Positions 8,866-20,606 of a DNA stretch of 64,000 nt are shown here, piece after piece (position 1 is the stretch's first letter; every line of letters begins with the position of its first letter). The position numbers were made by a program, and so were the translations under genes. This DNA is from Apophysomyces variabilis (taxonomy: Eukaryota > Mucoromycota > Mucoromycetes > Mucorales > Mucoraceae): the NCBI GenBank assembly GCA_002749535.1, contig MZZL01000051.1:30401-94400 (forward strand), written 5' to 3'. The notes under the pieces are model-generated. The model had not been told where the DNA came from, searched no databases, and saw nothing but the letters and a program-made list of their open reading frames with translations.

Positions 8866-9611
8866 NNNNNNNNNNNNNNNNNNNNNNNNNNNNNNNNNNN
8901 NNNNNNNNNNNNNNNNNNNNNNNNNNNNNNNNNNNNNNNNNNNNNNNNNNNNNNNNNNNNNNNNNNNNNNNNNNNNNNNNNNNNNNNNNNNNNNNNNNNN
9001 NNNNNNNNNNNNNNNNNNNNNNNNNNNNNNNNNNNNNNNNNNNNNNNNNNNNNNNNNNNNNNNNNNNNNNNNNNNNNNNNNNNNNNNNNNNNNNNNNNNN
9101 NNNNNNNNNNNNNNNNNNNNNNNNNNNNNNNNNNNNNNNNNNNNNNNNNNNNNNNNNNNNNNNNNNNNNNNNNNNNNNNNNNNNNNNNNNNNNNNNNNNN
9201 NNNNNNNNNNNNNNNNNNNNNNNNNNNNNNNNNNNNNNNNNNNNNNNNNNNNNNNNNNNNNNNNNNNNNNNNNNNNNNNNNNNNNNNNNNNNNNNNNNNN
9301 NNNNNNNNNNNNNNNNNNNNNNNNNNNNNNNNNNNNNNNNNNNNNNNNNNNNNNNNNNNNNNNNNNNNNNNNNNNNNNNNNNNNNNNNNNNNNNNNNNNN
9401 NNNNNNNNNNNNNNNNNNNNNNNNNNNNNNNNNNNNNNNNNNNNNNNNNNNNNNNNNNNNNNNNNNNNNNNNNNNNNNNNNNNNNNNNNNNNNNNNNNNN
9501 NNNNNNNNNNNNNNNNNNNNNNNNNNNNNNNNNNNNNNNNNNNNNNNNNNNNNNNNNNNNNNNNNNNNNNNNNNNNNNNNNNNNNNNNNNNNNNNNNNNN
9601 NNNNNNNNNNN
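8866..9611. other. Assembly gap (746 N)
   Basis: Run of N flanked on both sides by poly-T. Long frames translated through it are artefacts. Confidence 0.99.
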
Positions 9612-9662
9612 TTTTTTTTTTTGGTTAGTCTTTCGCAACCTTTGTTGCCGTCTCGCGTTGAC

Positions 9663-12119
9663 ATGTCAATTTCTCATCCTATTCTAACTTTTACTCAAAA
9701 TAACAGGTTCCGCAATAAACAAGGCCGTCGATTAGAACAGAGTATCACTGTCAATAGTAATAGTAACAGTACCGGTAAACCTGGGATTATCAGAGTTATG
9801 GAACAGTACCTGGCCGATGACTCTGATGAAGACCTTGATGACAGCAAACCTCGAGTCCAACTTCGCATCACAAACCCAGACAATGATCAAAGCTCAGAAG
9901 AAGAGAAAGAGGAGCATAACAAAGAAAACGACATGAAACAAGGGAATGTGTTGCGTCCGCCTCCTTCACTAGGTTCTATCACAACAACAGGAACCACATC
10001 TTCTTCCTTGACATCGGTACCTTCGATAACCACAGCAGGTCCTGTAACAGAAGCAAAGGTTCAACCTATAGGACAAAACCCTCCTCCTCCTCCTCCTTCT
10101 TCTTCTTCATCCCCATCCGAACGTCGCGAATCCAAGATTTTGGTGATGGATGAAAATGTGGCAATCGGAAGCCCCACACCGAATATCCCTTCCCTCTGTT
10201 TAGACCCATCCGTTTTGCCACCGCCACATAAAAAAAATAACAACAACTATCAAACAACAGTGTTGGACCGAAGGAGGGAGCCCTGTCTGCCACAGTCTTT
10301 CCTATCATCAGGATCATCCTCATCCACTCCTTCCATCCGTCCCACGAATGTGGATGCCGCACAACCTGTCTTTCGAGCACCTCGTCTTTACGATTCTCCC
10401 GCTTCGACTGTCACCAGCACGATGGTCCGAAGCGCTCCGTTAAGCCCAGCCCTGACAAACACCTCGTCTTTACAAACGTCCAATCATATTGCTGCGGCCA
10501 TGAGTCCGAATCAATTATCCAAGTATGCCAAGGCCTCTTACAGTCTCACCAATAATCCGGAAAATATCAAGCTTTATCGAAGCATGGCTCAAAAAACAAA
10601 CGATACCTCTGTCCAACTCATGTACGCCAAATATCTCTTGGACGTGGCCGAACTCTATGAACAACCGGGCCACAAGAAGGACAAACAACAGAGCACGTCT
10701 TCCTCCCTAGGCGCCGGTCTAGGTCAAGCGCTTCCTCCTGCAACCGAACCATCTTCCTCTTCTTCTTCTACATCTTTACCGAGACCCTTAGCCCACGAGA
10801 CGTTACAAAAGAAGAAACAGTTACAAGAAGAAGGGATCTGGTGGATAAAACGCCTGGCAAGAAATAATGTAGGCGAAGCCGCTTATCTACAAGCCAAATG
10901 GATGGAGGAGGGTTCATATGGTTTAAGAAAGAATCCTGCCAAATCCATCCGACTGTATCATGTGGCGGCCGAAGCAAACATTCCGGAAGCCATTTATGCT
11001 GTTGCTTTGCAATATGAAAAAGAAGGCCAGAACGAATTGGCCGTACAAAACCACAGGAAAGCGGCCGATCTAGGCCTGGTGGAAGCCATTTATGTAAGCC
11101 ACGAAAAGAGGACGGAATTAATCCCACTTTGTAACAGGAAAAAAAAAAAAAAAAAATAGGGCTGATCCGTAGCTTCGTTTTTCTTTATATATATATACCA
11201 TATTTAGAGAATGGCCAATATTCATTTATTTGGCGAATGTCATCAGCAACAAAATATGATGTTGGCCTTACCTTTGCTTGCTAAAGCAGCTGCCGAAGCA
11301 ACCATCACTTGTCCAGAACCGGCTTATATTTTTGGTCTTCTCTTAACAAATACTTACACCAAGGTGAATTTACCACCGTAAGTTTTGTTGTGGATGAACT
11401 ACATCTTTCTTTTCTAACATTTTCTCGATCGATTTTCTTGAAAATCAAAAGGCAATTGATCCAGTCGTATGGCTCGCCGGGAGACGCTCCTTTCTATTTT
11501 GAAGCAGCAGCTCAATTGGGCCATGTAGCAGCTCAGACACGAACGGCTTATATCAGCGAGGTGGGATTGTATGGCATGCCTATTGATTTTGCCAAGAGTC
11601 TGGCCTACTATGAACTGGCTGCGGCCAAGGGAGACGGTCAAGCGATGTTGGGCTTGAGTAGGATATATAATCGCGGAAACAAAGGCCCTGGGGATGATAG
11701 GAACGAAGAGCAATTGATGGCTGCTGATGTATCTGGATGGCTTGCTTCCACAGTACGAAATGAAGACGAAGCCTTTCAGTGGTGTAAACGTGCGGCTGCG
11801 AAAGATTTGCCGGATGCTTTGTTTTTGTTAGGGTACTAGAAAAGGAAAAACGAAAAACAAGAAGAAAGTCGAATTGATTGTTCTTTTTCTTTTTCCGAGC
11901 AGATGGTACTATGAAGCGGGCATTGGTGTGCTACGTGATGAAAACCAAGCCATGATGTATTATGAAGCAGCTGCATCCAAAGGTCACCGACGCGCAGTAG
12001 AACGATTAAAACGGTTGAAGAGTAGTTTACCGCCTAAACGAGAAGACATGCCACGTCCTGGCCTTTTTAGCTGGAAAAGGATCAAAAAAATATTTAAGTG
12101 GATTTGTAACATCATGTAA
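9663..12119 (+). CDS. SKT5: Sel1-repeat chitin synthase activator, Skt5/Chs4-like
   Basis: Four exons: 9663-11093, 11208-11377, 11452-11832 and 11903-12119 (about 732 residues). The first ~280 residues are disordered and rich in Ser, Pro and Thr. The rest is a series of Sel1-like repeats with the usual A/G pattern (for example AAEANIPEAIYAVALQYEK and AAAKGDGQAMLGLSRIY). The protein ends in CNIM, a CaaX prenylation box, as in yeast Chs4/Skt5, which activates chitin synthase at the membrane. The Sel1 array plus CaaX end makes this family the best match; other Sel1 proteins are the alternative. The true start may lie upstream, because the frame is open back to the gap and an ACAG that could be a splice acceptor lies at ~9703. 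Confidence 0.85.
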
Positions 12120-12235
12120 AAGTATGAAAAGAGAAGGAAAATAGCTGTTGTTGTTCTATGCCAACCCATCTTGTACACACTTGCTTTTTATTTGTACACA
12201 ACTAAACACACACTGGATTAACCTATTTGCAACTA

Positions 12236-12240
<5 letters not shown>

Positions 12241-12285
<45 letters not shown>
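12241..12285. repeat. Compound microsatellite (CA)n(TA)n
   Basis: Uninterrupted CA dinucleotides run directly into TA dinucleotides, about 120 bp after the Skt5-like stop codon. Confidence 0.97.
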
Positions 12286-12929
12286 GAAGTTTTTTGTTCG
12301 TAATGGATATACAACTGTCTCATCTTAGCTTATTGGTGCGCAGAATGATCCATCTTTTCAGCGGGACGGACTAGGCTACCGAATGGAAGCGCAGGACGGT
12401 ACTTTGCATATGGCGCTTGTTGTTTCATGTGACATGTATTCCCAACCATTGGTTCGATTGCTATGCATCCGTCTGGGTCATGGCAACCCTCTTTGACAGA
12501 TCGTCTCTGTTCGGTCGGGAATGTCATGCTTTGTTGTCTTCGGAGAAACTATTTTACCTTAGAAATCTTGAGGCTATCACGTTTAAACTTTTGCACTTGC
12601 TAAACTTGACCGATAGATCCGAAATTCCCATGCGGTTGGAAAAGAAGCCAGAAAAGTATGTTACCCATTGGATCTCTTATCGTTAGCAACAAACGAACGT
12701 TCTTCCTATCGGTAGAACTACAAAAAGCAAGAGGACATGGCCTTACTTCCCGCTGTAAAACGAAAACTGGAAAGGACAATAGTCTTGTAGTATGAAAGCT
12801 TTGTATTTTTTACAGGATATGCACTTTTTCTTTTCAGTTCTTCTAAAACACGAACAGCCCTTTTTTCCTCCTTTCGGTTTTGTTTCTTTCAATTTTTTTT
12901 TTATTTTCTCTTTCTGGTAGTTTCTTTTT
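12286..12929. other. Intergenic region between convergent genes
   Basis: No domain-bearing frame was recognised. One plus-strand frame at about 12360-12495 is open but has no start context or family resemblance. The distal part is T-rich and is the likely 3' flank of the beta-trefoil gene. Confidence 0.45.
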
Positions 12930-13674
12930 TTACTCTGCTGGAACGAGTCGCCATTGTTGGTTTTGATTATCCTTATCCTTCCGAGCATACAAAATAACCT
13001 GAGTTCCCTCTTGATCGCTTTCGCCCTTGATGTCCAACACAAGACGAGGGTCGGCTCGGATATAGATGAAACCATCACGATAACCCCATCGCTGGTTGCC
13101 GGTCCTGCGTTCAGAATAGATAGGTGGAAACGTCTGATAAGAACACAGAGATTTTATACAGACGAAGTTTGGATGACTTACGTTGTGGTCTTACGGTCAT
13201 ACTGCACGATTTTAGCATCGGACTTCAAGTTACCTGGGAAGAAAGAAAAATAAAAGAGTGAGATTCTTCCCTAATCTATCATTGTATGCTTTGCTTGCTT
13301 TTTTTTTTCTTTGCTGTTTACCTCCATGAACGTCAATCACTAGAACGAGGATACGGTGAGCCCTCAGTTTTCTTAATTTCCAGTGTGCATTCTTACCTTT
13401 TCCTGACTTTTTGTTGATCAAGAAACCGTTATCGAAACTCCAAAGCTACGTTTTCAAAATCGAAATGTGCGTCAGTAAGTAAGTAAGAAGTTAAGGGGCG
13501 ATAGGTAAAGCCTTGATATTTTTCTTTTCCAACCTGATTTTCATTATCGGATTCCTTCCTTGGCCATACAATCAGTTTTGCATCATCCGAGGTTTCCCCG
13601 TCATAGACGTCCAGCACCATCCCATTCTTGATGGATTCAATGAAAAAGTGGCCGTGGTGTGGAAATGTTAGCAT
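12930..13674 (-). CDS. Small beta-trefoil (ricin B-like) protein
   Basis: Five exons on the minus strand: 13674-13534, 13445-13397, 13339-13322, 13233-13182 and 13104-12930, giving 144 residues. The sequence has three similar units, each with a G-x-VLD/VID-(V/I)-x-G core (GMVLDVYDG, KVIDVHGG, RLVLDIKGE) followed by an NQ-W motif (NQLWSF, NQRWGY, NQQWRL). This is the repeat of ricin-type beta-trefoil domains, which often bind sugars or lipids. No signal peptide or catalytic domain is attached, so it is probably a stand-alone intracellular lectin-like protein. The third exon is only 18 nt. The first junction uses a weak GTTGGA donor. Confidence 0.8.
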
Positions 13675-14559
13675 CCTTCTCAATTTATCCCGATGTGGAA
13701 AATAAAAGAAAGGTGAAAGAAGAACGGGAAAGAAAAAGCGAAAAAAGATGGGAATACATTCAAGTATTACAACATAATCACGTTACACTAGGCTAAACCT
13801 AAAACTCTCAGTTTCTGACTTGCTCTATTCACAAACCTTTATATCTCAATCTTTCTACACATCATGGCAAATGGTCTCTCTGCGCTACTTAGGTAAATGG
13901 CGTTTTATATAGGGTATTTCACTTGACTCGGCTGAGCTCATGGTGGAAACCTACTTTGATATGCTATCCATACCCATTGAATATTTGCCAGGTTTGCAAT
14001 ATATACATGGACTAGCATCGTAAAGCGTCATTTATTCAAGGCAGAAATACAAATCTCGGGTCACCGGAAAGCATGTGTCGCACAAAGCTTGGCATACCGG
14101 GTTTCCTTTTTGTTGGAAAGTTGCAATGCTTAAAGTAGACGCTTTTGACGCATGATAAAGATACCAAGACCTTAGCTTGTAGATTCCCATTGGAGATTGC
14201 TTTTTATCGAGAACACTTTATCATTGCCATTTCCTTGAGATGACGAAAAATAAAAGGTAAAAAAAACAGGAGACAGCTGAGTGCGTTACAGATTTCTGGA
14301 AAAAGAATCGTGACAAATGTCACACCGTATAACTCCACAAGTTTCACTGCACGATGAGTGCTCAGTTTTCCTAAGCGCAAACGAACAGCGTACTGTCGTC
14401 GATTGACATGGCACACACACACAAACACACACACACCCCGAGCCCGTAAACTATGTTGTTGACGAAGAGCAGCTCGGTAAAGTGTATAGACACAGTATTA
14501 TAATAAAATGCATCGCGTGTCAGATGCTATGATAATGAAGCATATAGATAATTGCGTAA
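13675..14559. other. Gene-free stretch
   Basis: No supported gene. A short (CA)n run lies at 14411-14436. The right end merges into the decayed coding-like region that starts near 14560. Confidence 0.45.
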
Positions 14560-15310
14560 ATGTTCACATGAGAGGAGCATCATCTAAGCGAGCTTACACA
14601 GTTCTACGCGGACCTAGACAAATCCAGGTTCTTTAAGCTGTTGGCTGAGAAATATCCAAGTGCCTTAGCTGGCCGTAAAGCACTTGGGTATCCATGTTCG
14701 TACGGTTCAGAAATGGACCAACCAATATGAAAAATATTCTTCATAGTATGATGGAGACCTCATCTCCATGGATTGACCGAGAGCAAGCTATCCGTAGCGA
14801 GGCCATGATTTATCTTCACATGTTATCGGATGAAGAGAGACTAAAAGGAAAAAAAGAAGTAAACAAGGCACAAGGAGCTGTTAATGAAAATATAATAATG
14901 ATAAACATGGACGAGTCTCTTTCTCTTTCTTTCTTTCTTTTTCTTTTTACCTGTTTGCAATTTGCGAATACATGAATGGGGGATCACAAGCGTACTTCAT
15001 AAACCTTTTTATTGCAGCATAGTAATTTCCTTTGTTCTCATCCTGATGCTCCTCTATTTTTACCGCAGATTACAGATCATTCAGAGCCCCCCTTTTTTTG
15101 TAATAGTGTAGAAAATAGAAAAAGGTAAGTAAAATTGCTGTGTATACATGCCATTGCGAAAAATACCTTCATCTGGTAACAACCGTCCAAAGTATACTGG
15201 GGATTTAAGGGGACATCTGCTGGCGAAGCAAGTAAAGCAGCGATTTGCCAAAGCCAACCAGTGTATACAGTCTCTTTGCCGGAAAGTGCTCGTTCTGAAG
15301 AATTTCATTC
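14560..15310 (+). pseudogene. Decayed coding region, possibly a transposase with a helix-turn-helix
   Basis: In one frame from ~14590 the translation reads SELTQFYADLDKSRFFKLLA and then AGRKALG. After a one-base shift it continues VRTVQKWTNQYEK. Together this resembles a helix-turn-helix of the kind found at the N-terminus of DDE transposases. Further coding-like pieces follow at 15019-15126 (after a good TTGCAG acceptor) and 15190-15310 (GDLRGHLLAKQVKQRFAK), again with frame breaks. Stops and shifts argue for a relic. Family assignment is a weak inference. Confidence 0.35.
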
Positions 15311-16260
15311 TAAGACATCAGTAAAGTTTCCCAAGGTTGGAATTAATACGCATGGATAGTTGCAGAAGGAAAAGAAAAATTGCTCACCTCGAACGAGGAC
15401 ACCAGCTGCTACTGGGCCAGGCAAGTCGTGAACAATAGGGATCGGTAAAGCATCCGCCAACTCCTATTTGTTCGTATTCGTCCCTTAGGCTAACGGATAC
15501 GAATAGGGAATTCGAAGTTGAGGAACGAACATGAATATAACTTTCGTGTCCGAACGCCTTCATTCAAGCAGTAAATCAAATAGGGCTTCTGTCATTCGCA
15601 TTCGTTCGTGTCATTTGTTCATCATTGCTTGCACATAAGCACCATTCCTTGAATGTGTGGAACCGAAAACGAAGGAGAGAGGATGCGATGTTATAACAAG
15701 CTTGCACATTAATCAGTGGCTACCATCGTATATCTCGTTTATGAAGGAAAAAGACTAATGAGCTGATAGCATTGTCTCGATCAAAAGCAATGGCGCTCCT
15801 TGAAATCAACCTTCATTGCTGTCAAATTTTGTCCGCTTCTTTTTCTTTTGTATGACGGGTTGGGAATACAATGGATTACTCTATTGAACAGATCAAAATA
15901 CTATGGACTACAAGCTTCCACCTAAAGTTTATTATCCAAGCTGCTGTGCCAATTCAAGATTGAAAAAAAAAAAAAGAAATTGCATCTACTTGATATACAA
16001 GAAAAAAAAGATCAACAGCAGTTGTATGCTTATCACAAGAGGCATATACAGTTTAAAAAAAGAAAGACATGATATTAGGATAGTGTTACCAAGTATACAC
16101 ACTTCTTTAAAACACTTTTGTTCATATGGGGGAAATTCTCATGCTCGCTTAGACTATCTCATTGGATGGCATTGGCTCGCCCCAGGTTTACTTTGTGGAA
16201 GCCGCATGCTACAAAATGATAACCGTGTGCGAAGCAACTCAAAAAGGGAGTTTATTGCGT
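15311..16260. other. Gene-free stretch with an imperfect inverted repeat
   Basis: No supported gene. Around 15462-15507 a CCTATT...CGTATTCG arm faces CGGATACGAATAGG, an imperfect inverted repeat. The rest is A/T-rich with short open frames only. The right end is the 3' flank of ORC1. Confidence 0.4.
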
Positions 16261-18269
16261 TCAGGTATCAGTAAGAAGTTTTCCTACGACTTTATCGGTT
16301 TTACACGCCATTTTGATATCTTCTTCCATAAGATTCAACGTGATGCGCATGCCGAGATCCATCCGTCCGTTTTCCACCACCAAAGCCCGTGTCTGCCCGA
16401 GCGATTCGCAGACCCGCATAAGATCACTCGTGGTCGGGGGTTCAATCAGATGCCATTTACATGCCTGCATGTGGATCAATGCCGCATCCCCAAACTCTAC
16501 CTCGGCAACGCCTGCTCGACGCGCCCGCAGCATCACGGAAACAAGAAACAGTTTTTGATGAAGTGAGCATGACTGGATAAACGCAACCGAGGGAGAGGAA
16601 AACATCTCACGAATCGCTTCGTTAATAATACCAATCGTGACATGTTTTGTCGCGTTCGTCGTCGCTTTCTTAGGCTGATGATCCTCTGACGCTTGTTGCT
16701 GCTTTTGCCGTATCTCAACAATCTCCACCGCCCGTCGACAAATATCCAAAGCACGTCGTGCATCACCACTCACAGCACTGACTTTACGTGCTGCAAATTC
16801 CATCGCATCCTTTTCAAAAGCATCAATCCCTTGCAAACGTGATTCGACAATTTGATAAAGTTGTTGATGGGTGTAAGGCTGGAAATTGATACGCGTCAAT
16901 CCTATGATAGGAAGGTTAAGTTTTCTCCTGGGCCTCCTTTTTTATTTTTTATCATTGCTTACCCATTCTGCTTGAAATTTTATTACTTAGCATCCGTTCC
17001 GGCAGATCCATCGTATTAGCCACGGCAACCACGATCAATTTGGAAAAAGGTCGATTTGGCCATTCAAAGAAATTATACATCACGGTTTGTTTCTTGGTCA
17101 CGAGAAGATCCAATTCATCCATCAAGACCACCCTAAAAAACCCGCTTCATGCATCAGCTAAAGCCGCTCTTTTCCTTTTTCATCTTTTCCTCTTCTTCGA
17201 GACTTACGTCGTCCTTTGATCCTCCTGTGGCGTATTGAACCTCGCTTCCAAAAGTTGTAAAGCATGGGCTGAAGTCACTCGTTTCCGTTGTTCCTTTTCC
17301 GATCCATCCAGACACTCCCAAAGGATGCTATAAGCTTGATTGGGATCAGTTAGTTTCATACCATTGATCTCTACGAAATCGAATTCTGGGAGGGTCTAAA
17401 TCAAAAAAAAACATGCAGTTAGCTTTTTTGTTTGGTTCCAATGCTCTCTCTCTCTCTCTCGTTCTTGTTAATACTGGTAAATCCTTACTTTCTGTTCGGC
17501 TTGATATTGTAAATGACGGATAATTTCGAGGACGGTGGCTGTCTTGCCGGTACCTGGGACACCGGATATGTCTAATAAAACAGAAGGTTTGGTTTTTCTA
17601 TCTTTTTATGCCCAAGTAAAAAAGGTCTTACAGACACACATGCCAGTGCCTTCTTCGATGGCACCTTCTAGGTATCCCATGATCTCGGCAAATTCATCTT
17701 CTCGACAGGGTAAAGATTCTGGAACAGCAGAAACATGTAATCGTTCGCGTGCTAATTCATAAGGAGATAAAGGTTCGTTACGTTCCTGCTGTTGCAGTCG
17801 TCTCAGGGGAACGATGGGAAGGTGATGATGCTGATTGAGACTATATACCGTAAGGGGTTATCTCTCGCGCGTCAAGTAATTTTTTTTTATTTTTGCCTTC
17901 TTCTTCCTACCGATGAACAGATCGTGGTGCAATGGTGGGCTTTTTGGAAACGGTCTTTTGGGTAGTGGCGGGTCTGCCAACGTTACGCCGTCGCGCTGGC
18001 AATGAAGCTAATAGCTTGGATCGTGGTTTTCGTTTGGGTAATTCCTCTTCTTCCTGTTCTTCTTCTTGCTCTGCCTCGCTTTCTGAAGACGACGATGTTT
18101 GTTTGGCTTTATCGAATTCTGGATCGTCTTTCTCTTTTGACCTTCGTGTAGATCGCCGAGTGGTCCTTTTGCGAGGCTGTTTCACGTCGTCATCGCTATC
18201 ACTTTCTTCTGCATAATTAACTCGTGCGGCGGATCGCTTTCCGGCTGCAGCCAAAGGTTGTCTGGGCAT
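16261..18269 (-). CDS. ORC1: Origin recognition complex subunit 1
   Basis: Six exons on the minus strand: 18269-17911, 17840-17632, 17571-17489, 17395-17209, 17132-16963 and 16901-16261 (about 549 residues). ORC1 is the ATPase subunit that marks replication origins and loads the MCM helicase with Cdc6. The N-terminal ~130 residues are charged and disordered. The AAA+ domain has Walker A GVPGTGKT and Walker B VVLMDELD, followed by sensor-type and lid sequences (MDLPERMLS, SGDARRALDICRRA) and a C-terminal winged-helix region. Animal and yeast ORC1 carry an N-terminal BAH domain of about 150-200 residues; none is visible here. The start chosen is the first ATG of the first exon frame that gives the basic, acidic-patterned N-terminus. 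The frame is open further upstream. Confidence 0.93.
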
Positions 18270-18824
18270 TGAATGAAATGGTATGGATCTAGTAAGGCTT
18301 TTTACCCCTTTGAATTTTTTTATTTTTTGGGAATTGTCTGAGGGCGAAAAAACAATGAGAAGGGGATTTTTAATCCACCGACATATTGCAGGTTGCGACT
18401 GTCTCGCCAATTGGTTGTGGGCAGTAGCCGTACATGTATATGCGTGTAAGCATGTTATAGATTGAGATGTAGACGTATCTTTTGATTCTGTTATCCGGAT
18501 TGGATATCTGTGTTGTTTACGGGCAAAGCTAAACATATTTTATGCTCTTTTTTTGTTTTTCCCTTTCGATATGCAAAGCATAACAATGAGCAGCAAAGCT
18601 ATCTGATAGACCCGATTGCACATTATGCTCCCATATTATTCAAATACAATGTTGGTGGGATTATTTGCATAGAGTCCAAGAGAAAGAGAATACGAACATA
18701 GATTGTACCTTCTTTTTGTCAATGTACGGAAAGGACAGAAATTCGGTTTCCGCACATAAGCGATTTCTCTTTTCGTACTTCCTTTGCTTTTTTCTTTATT
18801 CTCTCTTGCAAATAATTCTTTGTC
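18270..18824. promoter_or_regulatory. Divergent intergenic region between ORC1 and UCH37
   Basis: About 555 bp separates two divergently transcribed genes, so it probably holds both promoters. Pyrimidine-rich tracts lie just upstream of each start. No specific factor site is called. Confidence 0.5.
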
Positions 18825-20178
18825 ATGGCAGAAGCTGGCAATTGGTGTCTTATTGAAAGCGATCCCGGTAATGCAACTGCTCTACTATGTGCCTAGTGCC
18901 TGCTTTCTCATGCTATTTCTGTTGTACAGGTGTGTTTACCGAATTGATTTCCGGCATGGGCGTCAAAGGAGTACAAGTCGAAGAGATATGGAGTTTGGAT
19001 AATGCGACCATGGAAGAACTCAAGTAATTTATACACGGAATACATGGTCATGCCTGTGTAATTCTAACATGGCAAATCTTCTATTTGAATAGACCTGTGT
19101 TTGGTCTGATCTTTCTGTTCAAATGGCAGCAGCAACATGCAGCCCCATCGCCCTCCATAGCTTCCGATAATGAACCAACAGACCATATCTTCTTTGCTAA
19201 GCAAGTGATCAATAACGCATGTGCTACTCAAGCTATTCTATCCATTTTGCTCAACCGTACCGACATTGAACTGGGCGATGAGTTGCGTCATTTCAAAGAC
19301 TTTACAGCAAGCTTTCCTCCTGATGTAAATATGAACCTATTTCATGCACGAGAAAAGAAGGAGCCCTGGCTCTAACAGAAGACTTATGTTTATAGATCAA
19401 AGGTCTCGCCATCTCAAACAGTGATTTGATTCGGTCTGTCCATAACAGTTTTGCACGATCCGATCCATTTGTCAACGAAATGCATGATCCGCGAGCCTCT
19501 AAAGATGAGGATCTTTTTCATTTTATTGCCTATCTACCCATTCACGGCGCCCTTTACGAATTGGATGGTCTTAGCCATGGTCCCGTACGATTAGGTAAGT
19601 CATAGAAAAGAGGAGAAGAGAGAAAGGATACAAGCAGATAGAGGTTCCTAAATGCTGTGTTATCTCAATGTTTCTCCAATTTAGGTCCTTGTACAGACGA
19701 GGATTGGTTGAATAAGGCCAACGAGGCTATTACAGCGAGAATGGAACGCTACGGCGCGGCAGAACTTCATTTCAGCTTGATGGCCCTGACAGCGGACAGA
19801 ATCGATATGTATGAGGAACAGATGGAAGAGATAGATGGATTGTTATTATCTCTTCCGGAAGAAGCCGATGCGGAACGAAAGCGATTGAATGGTGAACGTA
19901 ATTTCTTGGAGCACAAATTACATTTGGAAAGGGAAAAGAGAGAACGATGGCATGTGAGTAGTCCTCTTCTTTCATTGAGTTTGTTCTTTCGGTATTCGTC
20001 TTTTCTTACGCATGGCTTTTTATTCTAGAGAGAAAATACGCTGAGAAAACACAACTTTATCCCCCTGGTCCATCAACTTTTACGAACACTGGCTGAACGT
20101 AATGAGTTGGCTCCATTGATATCCCAAGCCAAGGAAAAAGCCATTACACGGCAGAAGAAGGATAAGCAACAAGCTTAA
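18825..20178 (+). CDS. UCH37: Ubiquitin C-terminal hydrolase, UCH37/UCHL5 type
   Basis: Six exons: 18825-18867, 18930-19023, 19093-19324, 19396-19594, 19685-19953 and 20029-20178 (328 residues). It is a cysteine protease that trims ubiquitin; UCH37 homologues work on the proteasome and in chromatin complexes. The UCH domain starts near residue 6 ([15 protein letters not shown]). The catalytic Cys89 is in NNACATQA, His165 in HFIAYLPI and Asp180 in YELDG. The long C-terminal helical tail (~230-328, ULD-like, rich in Lys and Glu) distinguishes UCH37 from the short UCHL1/L3 type. All introns have GT-AG ends and keep the frame. Confidence 0.94.
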
Positions 20179-20606
20179 AACACGTTGTTCCTGTTCATCC
20201 TGGATCAGGAACTCCTCAGGGAAAAATGTATCATTAATTGGGATAATGTGGACGCTTTTAGCTTAGGTCTTTTCTCGGTTATTTTGGACAGAACTCAGAC
20301 GTTCGTTTTAGGATGAAAATAATAAAAAAAAAGAGTTCATGGAAACCAGGAAATAAGCTTTTTTTTTTAAGGACGGGTTAGTTTCGAGATACAACGTGCC
20401 AAGAGGGAATCTGGGTTGGCGGGTTCATGTTGTTCTGATCAAAAAGTCTGTGCATTCAAACATTTTCTTTTTCTTTCATGCAACGTACATAATCAGCTTG
20501 TATCTTTTTATTGTTCTTCCTTTTTAGTATTAGACAAAGAGAAAAGCTATCGTTTATCATTTTAATTTTTTTATCTTCTTTTAGGGGGGCTGAAAAAGGA
20601 CCAGAA

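Noticed and set aside
8748..11159. 803-codon open frame beginning before the N gap
   Set aside because: It is created by translating N and poly-T; only the part from about 9663 is real exon.
18825..18930. Apparent non-canonical or GC-AG first intron in the UCH37 gene
   Set aside because: On rereading, the acceptor is followed by GTGTGTTT, so an ordinary GT-AG intron keeps the frame.
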